The position numbers and the translations under genes are program-made. From Gonocerus acuteangulatus (lineage: Eukaryota > Arthropoda > Insecta > Hemiptera > Coreidae), in assembly GCA_946811695.1 (NCBI GenBank), contig OX328123.1, forward strand, positions 37,537,054 to 37,601,053: DNA of 64,000 nucleotides, in the 5' to 3' direction. The notes below the pieces were generated by a model, which worked only from the letters and a program-made list of their open reading frames with translations, searched no databases and was not told the origin of the DNA. Shown in pieces: positions 45,264-56,195 of this stretch; the first letter of the stretch is position 1; every line of letters begins with the position of its first letter.

Positions 45264-46189
45264 GCACTTCCTTTGTCCAATCGATGATAACTGCAAAATT
45301 TGAAATACTTTAGCAGAGCATGAAATTAAACTATTTGAGATTGAGAAAAACTATTTTATATTCTTACTTATATCCATGAAAGGAATGAACATGCCAAGTT
45401 TCATTAAAATCTGAGATCATGGGTGTCAAATCCTATTTTTTTGGGTTGATTTGACATGGAATGACCCAAATGTTTAAATATCATGTCACACATAGATGAT
45501 TTTAGGAGGTACGTTAAAGAACTAAAAGTATTTAAATTATTAAAGTTCTGTGCAGGTTAATGGGTTAATGTTGAAGACATAGTTTATGTTAAGCAAATGC
45601 ATGAGATAAAATGAAATTCACAAATACAAAAAAATTAACTATGGAAAACAAACGGGAAACTCCAAATCAACAGATCAAATACTTGATATTTCAAATTACT
45701 TACTAATATATGATATTAATCCAAAATCTGAGAATATAGGGTTATAATTTAGATAATCACAACATTTTTCAACTGATCAAAAACTTAATATTTTAAATTA
45801 CTTATTAATATATATTAGTCAAAATTCTAAGAAGGCTATAATTTAGGTAAACACAAATATTTTACTAAAACTAAAAAGTTTTGGAAATTAGATAAACAAA
45901 CCAAACTTAAAAAAAGGATAATGGTTAATGGCTTCTAGGATCTCAGTGTTGCTCTACATTTTCATCAGAAATTAATAAAATTGATCTTATATGATATTAC
46001 TTGTCCAAATCTTGAGAATATACGGCTATAATTTAAATAAACATACAAAGGTTAAAACTGAAAAGTTTTGTTCGCAAAAGAAAAACTTTTCGCAAAAAAA
46101 GAAGAAAGTTTTTTTAGCTTGCTAATCTCCACCTAGGCAACACTGGAAAGAAAATTACTATTTCTGAATAATTCATTCTTCTTTAATTG
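45264..46189. other. No gene; diverged internal repeat
   Basis: Bases 45,555-45,705 are a diverged direct copy of 44,585-44,715 (GACATAGTTT...TTAAGCAAATGCATG). The rest repeats short AT-rich phrases (ATATACGGCTATAATTTA) two to three times. Confidence 0.5.
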
Positions 46190-46231
46190 ACAATTTGGAA
46201 CTCGTTACTTCCGAACTGTGAAGCCTAAAAG

Positions 46232-46291
<60 letters not shown>

Positions 46292-46610
46292 TATGTAATG
46301 ATGTAAAGTCATCAATGAGTTATTCTAATTATCAAGAACATCAACAAATAAATTTGAGACAATATTCAAAATGGCTGTCAGAATATGAACGGTTCAGTGT
46401 AGCCAATTTTTCTTGAACAAAACTTTTGACCTTTTGACCAAATTTCGAAATTTGACTATTTTGACCTAGCCTAGGAGATTTCCCGGATCAAGACGTATCT
46501 ATGTGCGAAGTTTGGTCAATATCAGTCAAACGATGTGGATTTGTATAAGGAACAAACAAACAGAAAAACAGACACGTGATTTTTATATATATAGATAGAT
46601 ATTATTTTAA
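46190..46610. repeat. Dispersed repeat family C with (TA)n
   Basis: CTTCCGAACTGTGAAGCC, then (TA)n at 46,236-46,288, and finally the GTGCGAAGTTTGGTCAATATC...AAACGATGTGGATTTGTATAAGG module ending TTTTTATATATATAGATAG. Confidence 0.6.
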
Positions 46611-46731
46611 ACTAGATTTAAAAAAAATGATGAAATCTTTAATTTTATACCCCATTAATAAAAATTAAAGGAAAAGTGAAACTCATTTGAAATAAAAATA
46701 TATATATCTATATATACAAAAATCCTACTTT

Positions 46732-48007
46732 TTTTTTTTTTATTTTTTAATTTGCTTGAAGAGCTTCGCAACAGGGGTGATCTGCTCAAAGAAAATTAAT
46801 AATAAAAATAAAAATAATAAGGAAAAACTTTCAAATTTACATTCATAATTAACATTGATTGTTCATATTTATAAAAAAAAGAAATATATACATTTATTAT
46901 GTATACAAAACAAAATAAGTAGCAAATAATAATTAATAAAATAATGGTATGATTGAAATCATAATAAAAATTTATAAAATAGTAAGTAGGATCTAACCTA
47001 AAGAAAACAAAGACACAAAAATATAGACAAATTGCTCTAAAATTATTTTGAGATCATAAATTTTGTCTTTGATTTTAGTTGTGCGTTACTTGTAATACAG
47101 TTATATTTCGTTGTATGCATTCGTGGTGATTAAGTATGTGAGTATGGTATCAATATATGGGCTCTTATCTGCTAACAGCTCGCTAAGGTCATGAGGTGCC
47201 TGTAGGTTGTTTCTTTTCATGCAGTCTGTTAGTAGGTGTTTCACAGTCAAAGGAACGTTGCATGCTTCGCACCTTGGCTTGTCTTGTTTCGTAAATAGGT
47301 GTGAGTGAGTGAGGCGTGTATGTCCAATTCTTAGTCTTGTAAGTACAACTTCGTCACGCCTTGTTCTCTGTTCGTTTGACGTGAATGGTCGTATATTGCT
47401 CTTTATTTCCCTTAGGTGGTTATCTTGAGTGGTATACCACATTGCATGCCACCTGTTCAGGACAGCTTCTGTTATTGTTATTTGTAGGTCTTGAACTGTA
47501 AGTAAGTGCTGGTCATTCGGTTGTCTTCTAGTAGCAAGTTTTGCATGTTCGTCCGCTAATGTAGACTGTCCGATGTTCTCATGACCAGGAACCCAAACCA
47601 TTGTTACCATTGTGTGTTGGACCTTTAGTCTGAGTAGTTCTTGTACAATTTTGATGATGATTGGGTTGGTGTTGTAGATGTTGCATAGGGAGAGTAAACA
47701 ACTTAATGAATCTGTACATAGTAGTATATGTGGTATTGTAGTCCGTACGTTGGATAGGCCCAAAAGTATGCCGTGCAGCTCTGCTGTATATATGCTTGTG
47801 CCTAATGGCAGGCTGATATGAAATATGTTCTCTCCTAAAACAGCTGCTGCGCCCACTCCGCTCTCAGTTTTGGACCGATCTGTGTATATTATTGGTGTAT
47901 TTTTATTACTTCCTGTCAAGTTGTTAAATGTCGCTCTGTAATAAATTTGAGATGACACGTCAGCTTTTTTAAATGTAGTCATTGTCAAGTCAATTCTCAG
48001 AATGTTT
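46732..48007 (-). mobile_element. I-type non-LTR retrotransposon, 5'-truncated, with TSD
   Basis: The 3' tail (poly-A on the minus strand) is the T-run at 46,732-46,742. The target duplication AATCCTACTTT flanks both ends (46,721-46,731 and 48,008-48,018). The body has the ORF2 C-terminus (47,101-47,988) and about 360 bases of 3' UTR. The ORF is open to the truncation point, so insertion was recent. Confidence 0.85.
47101..47988 (-). CDS. LINE ORF2 C-terminal part: RNase H + CCHC
   Basis: This is an RNase H domain that degrades template RNA, plus the C-terminal zinc motif of I-type LINE ORF2. Residues counted from the first ATG: IIYTDRS (Asp37), YTAELHGILL (Glu70), LLCTDSLSCL (Asp93) and WVPGHENIGQSTLADEHAK (His136, Asp146), a full set of RNase H catalytic positions. 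C240-x2-C243-x7-H251-x4-C256 follows, with the linker VVLTRLRIGHTRLTHSHL typical of insect I elements. There are no stops. The frame continues upstream of the ATG to the truncation point at 48,007, so that ATG is not the natural start. Endonuclease and RT are missing. Confidence 0.85.
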   Translation of the reverse strand: MTMTTFKKADVSSQIYYRATFNNLTGSNKNTPIIYTDRSKTESGVGAAAVLGENIFHISLPLGTSIYTAELHGILLGLSNVRTTIPHILLCTDSLSCLLSLCNIYNTNPIIIKIVQELLRLKVQHTMVTMVWVPGHENIGQSTLADEHAKLATRRQPNDQHLLTVQDLQITITEAVLNRWHAMWYTTQDNHLREIKSNIRPFTSNEQRTRRDEVVLTRLRIGHTRLTHSHLFTKQDKPRCEACNVPLTVKHLLTDCMKRNNLQAPHDLSELLADKSPYIDTILTYLITTNAYNEI

Positions 48008-48018
48008 AATCCTACTTT

Positions 48019-49977
48019 TAAGAAGCCAAAATTCTACTACACCACTAATGATGCTAATGATGGCAGCAAACGAAGCATCTTAAAATATCAATAAAATACA
48101 CCACTAATACAGCTTAATTGTACTAAGGCGAACTTTCCACAAGAAAGGCCACATCGAGTGTGAGATTTAAACATAAGGCCTCAATCAGATGTGTATAGTT
48201 GATTGACTCATTTAAAATTATATAAAATTAAGTTTTTAGATTTTTTTTTACTGAATAAAATAATAATTTAATCTACTGAATTATATTAAAAGATTGTGAC
48301 CTAATTCACTTTAGTCTACTCTTCAATAATCTTTCATTTTCCACGTATTTTTCAGATCATCTTGGGGCCTCTTAAAATATTCATCTCGTCTTGACTGACA
48401 AGCTCAATTATAGCTACTGTAGATCAGCTTTTTAAAATCGATTGTTTCAGGGTAATATCGATTTCTCAAAATTTAATAGTGTTGTAAGCATGTTTGACTT
48501 TATACAAGGCTCCTAAAAAGGTGTAGAACTGATTTTAATGACTTCGACATTTCTGATTTAATTCACCTTCCACCTGGTATATGTTTAAATGTATTATATG
48601 AGTATATAAACAGAAAAATCATCAATTGTTCCCAGAAATAGCTGGTAAGGTATTTAAGTACCCTGTTAGAGAGATTCCTCGTCCACCCCTAGGCAGGTGT
48701 GGGCTATTGTGACGCATATTTCTCTCTTTCTAAAATTACCCCGACAAACATATCTGTTTGCTCACCACTTACTCCTGTAATACTTAGCTTGGTAGCACCT
48801 GCCTATCTCCAGCGTCATTCTGCATCACCCGAACAGGACAGAAGGTTAACCTTAGAACAGTTCAAATATAAATCTTCAAAGTATTTCTTACATAATATTA
48901 AAGAATGGCAGAAATTGCATGCTCTTTGTGTGTTTCCCTGTAATCTTTTTATCTGGTGTGCTTAGAATAGAGAATCTATGAATTTCAAATCCGACAAAAT
49001 GAGTCTAATGGTCAGAAAAAATACCAAACCTATTCATGTTTATTTTTAATTAATGTAGGTTATTTTAAGGAAATGATTTAGCAATACAGCATACACTGCC
49101 ACCTTTCTGAAGAATGTTCATCTCCTGGGTGACGGAGTGCTTTAAATAATAAATGTATTTAATATATTCGTTTTATATTATATGAAAAATAAGTTCTGAT
49201 TCAACAAAGACTAAAGAGGATATATCATGATTTCTTCTTGTTTTGTTTTTAACCTAAATATACAGCTAATAAAAAATCCCACTCGCAGGAACTCAGTTTT
49301 CAATGACATTTTTAATTGGAGTAGACACACTTATTAGTTTGTTTTGATCTTTCGTGAAAAATTAAAAAAAAAAAATACGTTTCTCATTTTGATACCTTGT
49401 AAATGCTCATAGATCCTCGGACTATAATTTAAAAAATGTAGTGCTCGGTAATTAGCACCTCTTTGTACTGTTAAATGCAATTTAAAACAAAAAAAATAAG
49501 AAGCAATAATAAATTTAACTGAAAGGGTCCTGCTTAGGTAGATAATATGAAATATTAATCACTAAAACCTCCCAAAGTACTGGAATAAAATCCAACATTG
49601 GTAGTTTAGGAATACTTATCATTTCATTTCCCACTGATTGCCGTCATATTATTTAATTATCCGATGATGTGACAGCTTAAAGAAGCAAAGCAAACAAATT
49701 ATATCTACATCAGACTTTAATATCGATCAAATTCCATGTATCATTAATTATAATTAACAATTATTAATATAAAAGACAATATGTCATTAGAAAAGTCTGC
49801 TTAGTAGTGAGATTTCAAATTGAACTCAAAAGTAATAAAATAAATTAAACTCATTAGAAGATGATCAATCATTTTCTATTGAAGGAGTTCTTTCTAAAGA
49901 TTTTAATTCTATCACTAATAGAGTTTTTTTGATAAACATTTTTCAAGAAGTCTCTATATATGTGCCCTCTAGGGGAC
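48019..49977. other. No gene recognised
   Basis: Unique AT-rich sequence. The 88-codon frame at 48,699-48,965 has no recognisable domain and no evidence of splicing. I see no repeat match except short low-complexity runs. Confidence 0.45.
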
Positions 49978-49980
49978 TAA

Positions 49981-50654
49981 GGGGGCACCTACATTGGACC
50001 CGATCCGATAGCCACCGACTGTCGAAAGAAAACACACATGCATCTCAATGGAGGTGCCTACATTGGTCCAGAAACCGACCCGATCCAATCCATTCCGATG
50101 GCCGGCGATTCTCGCCCTTCAAACTTGTTTGTTTCTAGACCGATTTCGCCGAAATGGCACCAAACCACATATTTTGTTTCGAAATGGTCTACAGCCTCTA
50201 AATCTTAACCGATTTCAATGCATTTTTTTTAAAAATGAAAGCTAATTAACTTTAGAACAACTTTATCAATTCACATTCTGGTTTTTTGTTTCCCTTCTAT
50301 ATTTCATTATGTTGAAAGACGTTTATAACTACCCAATTCGTATAACCTTCTAATGCTTATAACCTTCTAGCTACCTTTCTTATAAATAATTTTAAAATAT
50401 GAATACTAATGCTTCTCTTACCTCCAAAATTCAACCTAATCGAAGGTTTCTATGCTGTATTAGGTGGTATTTCATAAATTAATCACTCATTTCACTTCAC
50501 TACGAGGTCATTAGTGACGAGCTGTGAATAAATCGGATCGGATCGGGTCGGGACCAATGTAGGCACTCACGTCACCCGCTGCCGGCCATTGTCGGTCAAA
50601 GGAAATCGGATCGGATCGGATCGGGAGAAATACGGGTCCAATGTAGGTGCAGCC
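49981..50654. mobile_element. PIF/Harbinger-like MITE with TAA target duplication
   Basis: Terminal inverted repeats (GGGGGCACCTACATTGGACC at the left, GGTCCAATGTAGGTGCAGCC at the right) are flanked by TAA (49,978-49,980; 50,655-50,657). Inner copies of the same terminal unit lie at about 50,050-50,068 and 50,548-50,567, so each end is a tandem pair. GATCGG/CCGATC repeats cluster beside the termini. No transposase is present. The 3-bp TWA-type duplication and terminal sequence suggest PIF/Harbinger, but this is inference. Confidence 0.72.
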
Positions 50655-50657
50655 TAA

Positions 50658-51064
50658 GGAGCAAGGTTCGGCCGATAAACGGCCCTCGCACGGTTATTGA
50701 AAATGTGGCCAAAACCCCGAAAAACGTTTGCTGATAAATAGTGGACTTTTCGGACTCCTATTTCTCATTCCAATGTTTTTTTTGTCTAAATATTAAATGT
50801 ACATTTTTGTAAATATAATTACTGATTTGATAAAAATTAATACTTATTGACATTCAACGTCCTATTTACGAATTTCAATAATATCGTTACTCGGCCGGAG
50901 TTCATTTGGGATCGAGACCACCGTGGAAGCATTTTTTCGCGATGAGAAAAAAATTAGCTGATTTAAAAAAAAAAAAAGTTTTCTTCTTCAGAGAGGATAT
51001 TTAGTAGGATATTTCTTAAGCATTCGCAACTATTTTCTAGCTATTAAACCAAACTAACAGCATA
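50658..51064. other. No gene recognised
   Basis: AT-rich sequence with an A-run at about 50,968-50,979. Confidence 0.4.
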
Positions 51065-51300
51065 TTAGCGTTAAGTATTTTAGCCCCCCCCCCGGAAATT
51101 ATGATTCGATGGTAAAAATGTATCATAAAACTCTTAAAAATACATTAAAGGCCAGTTTGTTCATAAAAAATATTTTATTTTAGGTGTAATAGCGTTTTAG
51201 TTGCCTAAAACTATTCCAAGTTCTAAATTGTTAGTATTCCATACTCCGGATATGGTCTCAGCCCCCCCCCCCAAATTATTTCCTATATACGGCCATGTGC
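51065..51300. repeat. Dispersed repeat family E, copy 1
   Basis: AGCCCCCCCC..GGAAATT, GGTAAAAATGTATCATAAAA and at the end CAGCCCCC...AAATTATTTCCTATATACGGCC correspond to blocks at 62,324-62,375 and 62,655-62,690. C-tracts mark both ends. Confidence 0.55.
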
Positions 51301-51754
51301 TAGGAAGATGGATCTGTCCACCTTAGCTAAGCCTTAACTGCAAAATCGCGTGACTTTACTACATCTTTTTCAATTTCATCACCTCTCCACAACTAGGAAG
51401 GAATATAATTAAAAACATTAACTTCTAAATTAATAAAACATTCTTATCTTGAAGTTTCATCTGTCGTTGAGAAATTAATTCAGCAGCTTTGACTGTTTTA
51501 AATATTTTATTTATAAGGAACCAAAGCTGTACAACCCCAAAATTAGTCTTGCTACCTGTTTTGTCGTATTTTTTTATTTATATATCCGATCATTATTTAT
51601 CTGTATGATCGAATAGATTCTTTTTTCTTCTAAGTCATTGGATATACATTTGTGAAATATAAATTATTAATTATTTCAAAAAAATAAAAAACCAAAAGTA
51701 GTAATTTAATAACAAGTATAATATGTATACATTTACATGTAAAGTTTGTGCTTT
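51301..51754. other. No gene recognised
   Basis: AT-rich, low complexity, no matches noticed. Confidence 0.4.
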
Positions 51755-52770
51755 TTATTTATTTTTTAATTTAAATTATTCTGCCTCTACCCGTGAGGGT
51801 CATTGGCAGTACATTTAGGTTTTATAGGTCCTTAAATATTTTGGAGTCCTTCAGGGATTTGATCAAATTTTGAACGGTAGATTCATCATCTTGTAGTGAT
51901 TTCTGTTGAGGTTTACAGATGATATCTAATTTATAGGCTTGAATGTTTTGGTTATACTCCAGAAATATTATAACCGCTAGAGACTTGTGAAGAAGAATCA
52001 TTCACGCCACTTAGTGATTTAAGAAATTTTGTTATACGGATTTTTGCTGACCTGTTATTCTTAGCAAATTTTCGTGTGTCCGATAACATTCAAATGATGC
52101 CATCAGCATCTGGACTGAATTCAGAGATGATATATGGAGTATTTTTCTCGACGAACGATATCTTTAGAAGTGATTCCAGCTGTGCAAAGGTTATGGGATA
52201 CTTATCCATGTTCTCTTCGATGGGAGACCTTGCTTCTTCGATGCTGAAATTACGTGTCGGTGTGAATCATTCGGGGGTCCCTGAAGCATTTGTGTTTAAT
52301 GGATCCGAGATTTTATCCTTCAGTTTAGATGGCGTTTTCTCAGTATGGTGTAGGTTGTTGCCTGGGGGTTCTGTTTTTGCGTTTGATGAATTAGGGTTAT
52401 AATTTTGTTCACCTTCATATGAATTTGTTATTTTCGGTTTTTCCGTGAGAATGGCAGTTTCCAAAGCTTGTTGCTTCTTAGATAATATGGAAACATTCTT
52501 GGCCACATTATTGATCTCTAAACCTTGTGCCTTCGTCGTCTCCTGTGGGATTGTAGTGCTGGTTTGAATTATTCCGGTAATATTGTCGATATTTGAATCT
52601 ATAGTTTCTTCAGCTATTTGAAAGGGTGGGGCCCTATTATCATTCGGCTGTAAGGATCTAGGTGCAATACGGTTAACGACTTTTTGCGTATTTTCACATT
52701 TAGAACTCACGTGGCCAAATGCACCACATCTTGTGAATTTTATCTCATCCCCACCTAAAAATATTCTATA
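51755..52770 (-). mobile_element. ORF1-only non-LTR retrotransposon, second copy
   Basis: On the minus strand: an ORF1 gag-like frame (52,770 down to about 51,960, with stops), a 3' UTR with CCAATGACCCTCACGGG and an A-rich tail (AAAAAATAAATAAAAAG, about 51,752-51,769). The 5' side is cut by the Helitron-like element at 52,771. No ORF2 sequence intervenes between ORF1 and the tail. Confidence 0.6.
51960..52770 (-). pseudogene. LINE ORF1 (gag-like) with one complete zinc knuckle, broken
   Basis: Minus frame: GGDEIKFTRCGAFGHVSSKC carries the second half of a CCHC knuckle (the first Cys position reads Thr-Arg-Cys). A Ser/Thr/Asn-rich stretch follows, then DPLNTNASGTPE and TGA at about 52,267. 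The frame continues beyond the stop with plausible ORF1 tail residues (FAQLESLLKISFVEKN, NRSAKIRITKFLKSL), so the TGA and a later one near 52,081 are lesions. The overlapping plus-strand frame 52,076-52,402 is a shadow. Residues before GGDE are encoded by the Helitron-like insertion. Confidence 0.65.
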
Positions 52771-54608
52771 ACTAGCTGTTACCCAGTGTACCATGCTACA
52801 CCAACTTTGTATTATATAGTTGTAAGGAACAAACATACAGCTGGTAGATTTTTTTCACCTTGCCTATGACACTTCCCGTATCAAGACCTACCTGTGTGCC
52901 AAGTTTGGTCATCATCGGTCAAACGGTGTGGATTTGTATAAGGAAAAAACAGATAGACAGAAAGCTGACAGATGATTTTGACCTAGCCTATGACACTCCC
53001 CGTATCAACCCCTAACTGTGTGCCAAGTTTGGTCAAAATCGCTAAAAAGCTGTGGATTTATATGAGGAACAAATTGAATGGCTTTTTCTTTTTTTGTTCC
53101 ACAATATAGTATCCTTATACTGTGGGAGTTCATTTAGGTTTTGCAGGTTCCATCTTCCAATACTGCCTGCATTACAATCAAAGTAATATTATGTTTTTTT
53201 AAGTATAATAATAATATTAAAATAGAGAAATACGGTAGCGTAATGATAAAAACTATAATAATAATACAAATAAAAATAGTAACAATAATATTGAAAAAGA
53301 AACAAAATATAACATCAAAATTATAAATTAATTGAAAGAAATACAAAAAAAAAGAATGAATATAAATGAATCAAATAAAATAAAATAACTGATTAATGAA
53401 AAGAAAACGTCCGTTCTTGCAATGGCTTATTCTTGCGATTGTTAAAACAAAATCCAATCAGGATTGTGGTCATGAGAAACTGTTCAATTATTTACAGCAG
53501 CATTATTTTTCAAAAACATATGCACTACTTTTCTCATTTGTTCCGATACTAAACATAAAGGTAAGAATTCTGTATACGCACTTTTGATAAGATTATATGA
53601 TATAATAATAAAAAATAATGATTTGTCAAAATGAAATTATTTACAGTGATAATCCATCGTCTCAGTTTAAAAATAAATATATGTCAAGATTGCTTTACAT
53701 ACATTCAGAAAAATTTCACAAAAAGTTTTAGCGGAAATATTTTACTACAGCTCATGACAAACGTGTAGTAGATTGGGTGGGAGAAAGAGTAAAATCCTAC
53801 GTCTCTAATGGAAGTTATGAGCAAATCTGAAACTAAAAATGTAAAAAACTCAGTAGTTTGCTAATGTTGCATCTAGTTTAATGACAAACACTAGACTTCT
53901 CCGTATGAGCCAAGTAGATATTGAGCCTGCTATAAGTTCGGACAGTCCATGGGTTACTGTTAAAAACATAGTTTTTATTAAGCAAATGCATGTGATAAAA
54001 TGCAATTCGCAAATCAAAAATTCAACTATGAAAAACAAACTGAAACCAGCAAGTTAACAGATCAAAAACTTAATATTTCAAATTTTAATGTTAGTTACTG
54101 GTGTGCAGTTACATGTGATAAAAATTAAGTTGTATTTCATTTTACGTTGCCCAGCAAACCCTTCACTGAAGTAATGAATGTTTTGTACATGTAGGTAGTT
54201 TTCATTCTGAATAGCTTTGGGTTATTTTTTATAGTTTTTAAAATTAAATCGCTGTACTATAAAAAATAGTATATTGTTAGCTAAAATTTTAATTGAACAA
54301 TTTTTTAAAGAGTGAAAGAAACCATACATTTTATTTTTTCATGTGATAGTGTATACCTTTTAGAATAATAATAAAAAAATATTTTAGTGATTTTCTTTTT
54401 ATCGTTTGATGATATTCCACTTAGTGTGGAACGCCATATTTAATTTTTACAAAATGCATTTTAACACTTCAGGATTTTTTCAGTACATTTTGTAATTACT
54501 TTATGCTTATATTATTTTTTTTTCTGGCTTACATATTTATTGAAGTATTGTCATAGAAAATGTCATCAACATTGGTCGATAGGTATGATTTATATTCTAG
54601 AACTAAGT
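52771..54608 (-). mobile_element. Helitron-like element, family C long copy 2
   Basis: It has the same structure as 43,520-45,263, with the hairpin/CTAG end at 52,771 followed (minus strand) by T. It interrupts the LINE ORF1. It differs from copy 1 by about 120 bases near 52,870-52,990, where the TGTGCCAAGTTTGGTC module occurs twice instead of once. It is non-coding. Confidence 0.62.
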
Positions 54609-54934
54609 TCGTTAACCACCAAAATTGGTCCACCGGGAGGGGGGTTTACCCCGAACCCAAAACACTAATTTGACCATGCCAGCCGTAATATTTGTTATAT
54701 TTCAACGAAACTCGGTATTCGTAGTGGTAATCTACAGGTAAAAATGTGTTGTAAAAATATACTAAATCGGTTCATTAAGAGGGGGGGGGGGGTTTACTCC
54801 GGACTCAAATTACTAATATACTCATACCGGTCGTAATTTCTGCTGTTTTTTTTTTTTTTCTTTCCTTTTTAAGGCGTTTCAACCTTTTAGGACATTAACG
54901 CCACAGATGTTAAATAAAGTTTAGAATTTTATTT
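54609..54934 (-). repeat. Family B module plus SINE-like remnant
   Basis: GTTCGTTAACCACCAAAATTGG, a G-rich GGGGGGTTTACCCCGAACCC and ACACTAATTTGACCATGCC repeat the family B module. A second unit follows at 54,768-54,835 with a run of about 13 G. An S2-like reverse remnant (AAGGCGTTTCAACC...GGACATTAACGCC) lies at 54,868-54,902. Confidence 0.55.
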
Positions 54935-55159
54935 ATTTTTTTTATTTAAATTGTAACGTCCATTTATTATTAACTACGAATTTTAGGACGGGTTGTCTAT
55001 AGGTTACCACCCTTTTCTAGCCAGGATAGGGGTGATGCCTTTTCTTTTTTCGAAAGAAAAGCCACCGCCCCTAGTGGGAATCGAACCCACGACCTTTGGC
55101 ACGGAGTGTTAAAAGCTCACGCCTTAACCCTCACGGCTACCGGGTCTCCGGTAATAATA
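54935..55159 (-). mobile_element. SINE family S1 copy with 13-bp TSD
   Basis: TAGAATTTTATTT flanks both sides (54,922-54,934 and 55,160-55,172). On the minus strand the head has GTGAGGGTTAAGGCGTGAG (box A region) and GGGTTCGATTCCC (box B, about 55,076-55,088), then the GCTTTTCTTTCGAAAAAAG body and the AACCTATAGACAACCCGTCC tail. It is the best-preserved S1 copy. Confidence 0.88.
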
Positions 55160-55329
55160 TAGAATTTTATTTTATAAATGTATGCTTGTAATAGTTGTTA
55201 TTAAGCCATTAAGTGTTCAATTATTGTCTTCAAAATAATATATTATTGAATATTAGAATTTTTATACTAAATTTAAATATTAGTTGATAGTTAACCTTAA
55301 GCAATGAGTTCTGTTTGTTGCACATAGCC
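55160..55329. other. AT-rich sequence, possible LINE 3' UTR
   Basis: It lies between the SINE and the LINE remnant and may be that LINE's 3' UTR in minus orientation; not provable by eye. Confidence 0.35.
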
Positions 55330-55710
55330 ACCACATGCCACAACAATCATAGTTTTTTTACAAGTTGTGTTTGTTCTAAAAAATTAAATAAATTTTTGAT
55401 CTTATTCGGGGCATCACCCATATCTTCACTCAAATTACCCGTGAGCCCAAATAGAGACCTTTCATTCTCGTAGGCACGGCATTAAGTGAAGATATGTTTG
55501 ATGGAAATTATGACAACACAAGCTGGGTACTCTGGTGCTTCATTCCTCGACATTAGATAAGAGTGCGTCAATCGTGTGTGGCCTATCCTGAGGCGAGCAA
55601 GGACTACTTCTGCTCTCCTATTTTCCGCTATAGACGAAGTCCTCCAGGGCACAGTGTAAACCTTTATTTCCCTTAATTTGTTTTCTCTGATAGTATGCCA
55701 TTTAGAGATC
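55330..55710 (-). pseudogene. I-type LINE ORF2 C-terminal remnant
   Basis: The minus frame reads SKWHTIRENKLREIK, NRRAEVVLARLRIGHTRLTH, SYLMS and SIKHIFT, then, after a stop at about 55,482, CRAYENERSLFGL and a further LFNFLEQTQLVKK. It matches the segment after RNase H in the 47 kb copy. The CCHC motif has lost its second Cys (YPACVVII). The N-terminal residues of the apparent frame belong to a neighbouring repeat. Confidence 0.7.
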
Positions 55711-56195
55711 CACGACGATTTAAATAATAATTTCTGCTGTATTTTAACGAAACGCGGTATACGTAGTGGGTAACTCATGAGAAAGAAGTGTTGTAAAAAT
55801 GAGCTAAATCGGTCAATCGGAAAGGGGGGTTTACTCTTTACTATATTTCAATATAATAGCCCGCCAGACGTAGGTTCGCAAGGCCGCCGCAAGGAGCGCT
55901 TTCTACCATTAGAGGGACTGTATCCTGTTCCTGCGTCAGATAAAAAGACGAAAATATGAAGTTTTTTTGTATTTATTAAGTTGTTTAGTAGGTAACATGT
56001 GTAAACATTACTCTGGAAGCAAATTAATTATAAAATTAATAATTGAACAGTTACTCATTACAAAATTAAAAGAGAACTATTCATGTTTTTATTTTATTTA
56101 TGTAGGATGTTTTAAGAAAATTATTCTGGAAAGCAGTTCCCCAAATTCTGGAGAAAGTGCTTAGTTATGCAGCTTTTGCGTGACGGACTTTAATA
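55711..56195 (-). repeat. Dispersed repeat family B copy
   Basis: Collinear with 6,200-6,487: GGGACTGTATCCTGTTCCTGCG, AATAATTGAACAGTT, TTTTATTTTATTTATGTAGG, GAAAGTGCTTAGTTATGCAGC. Its left part has the GGTTTACTC module. Confidence 0.6.

Noticed and set aside
48699..48965. 88-codon frame considered as a host exon
   Set aside because: No recognisable domain, no splice context I could defend, and codon use like surrounding non-coding DNA.
52076..52402. 108-codon plus-strand frame
   Set aside because: Antisense shadow of the LINE ORF1 on the minus strand, whose zinc knuckle and tail are recognisable.
43520..54608. Segmental duplication of a host region
   Set aside because: The two long copies have unrelated flanks and one interrupts a LINE ORF, so transposition explains them better.
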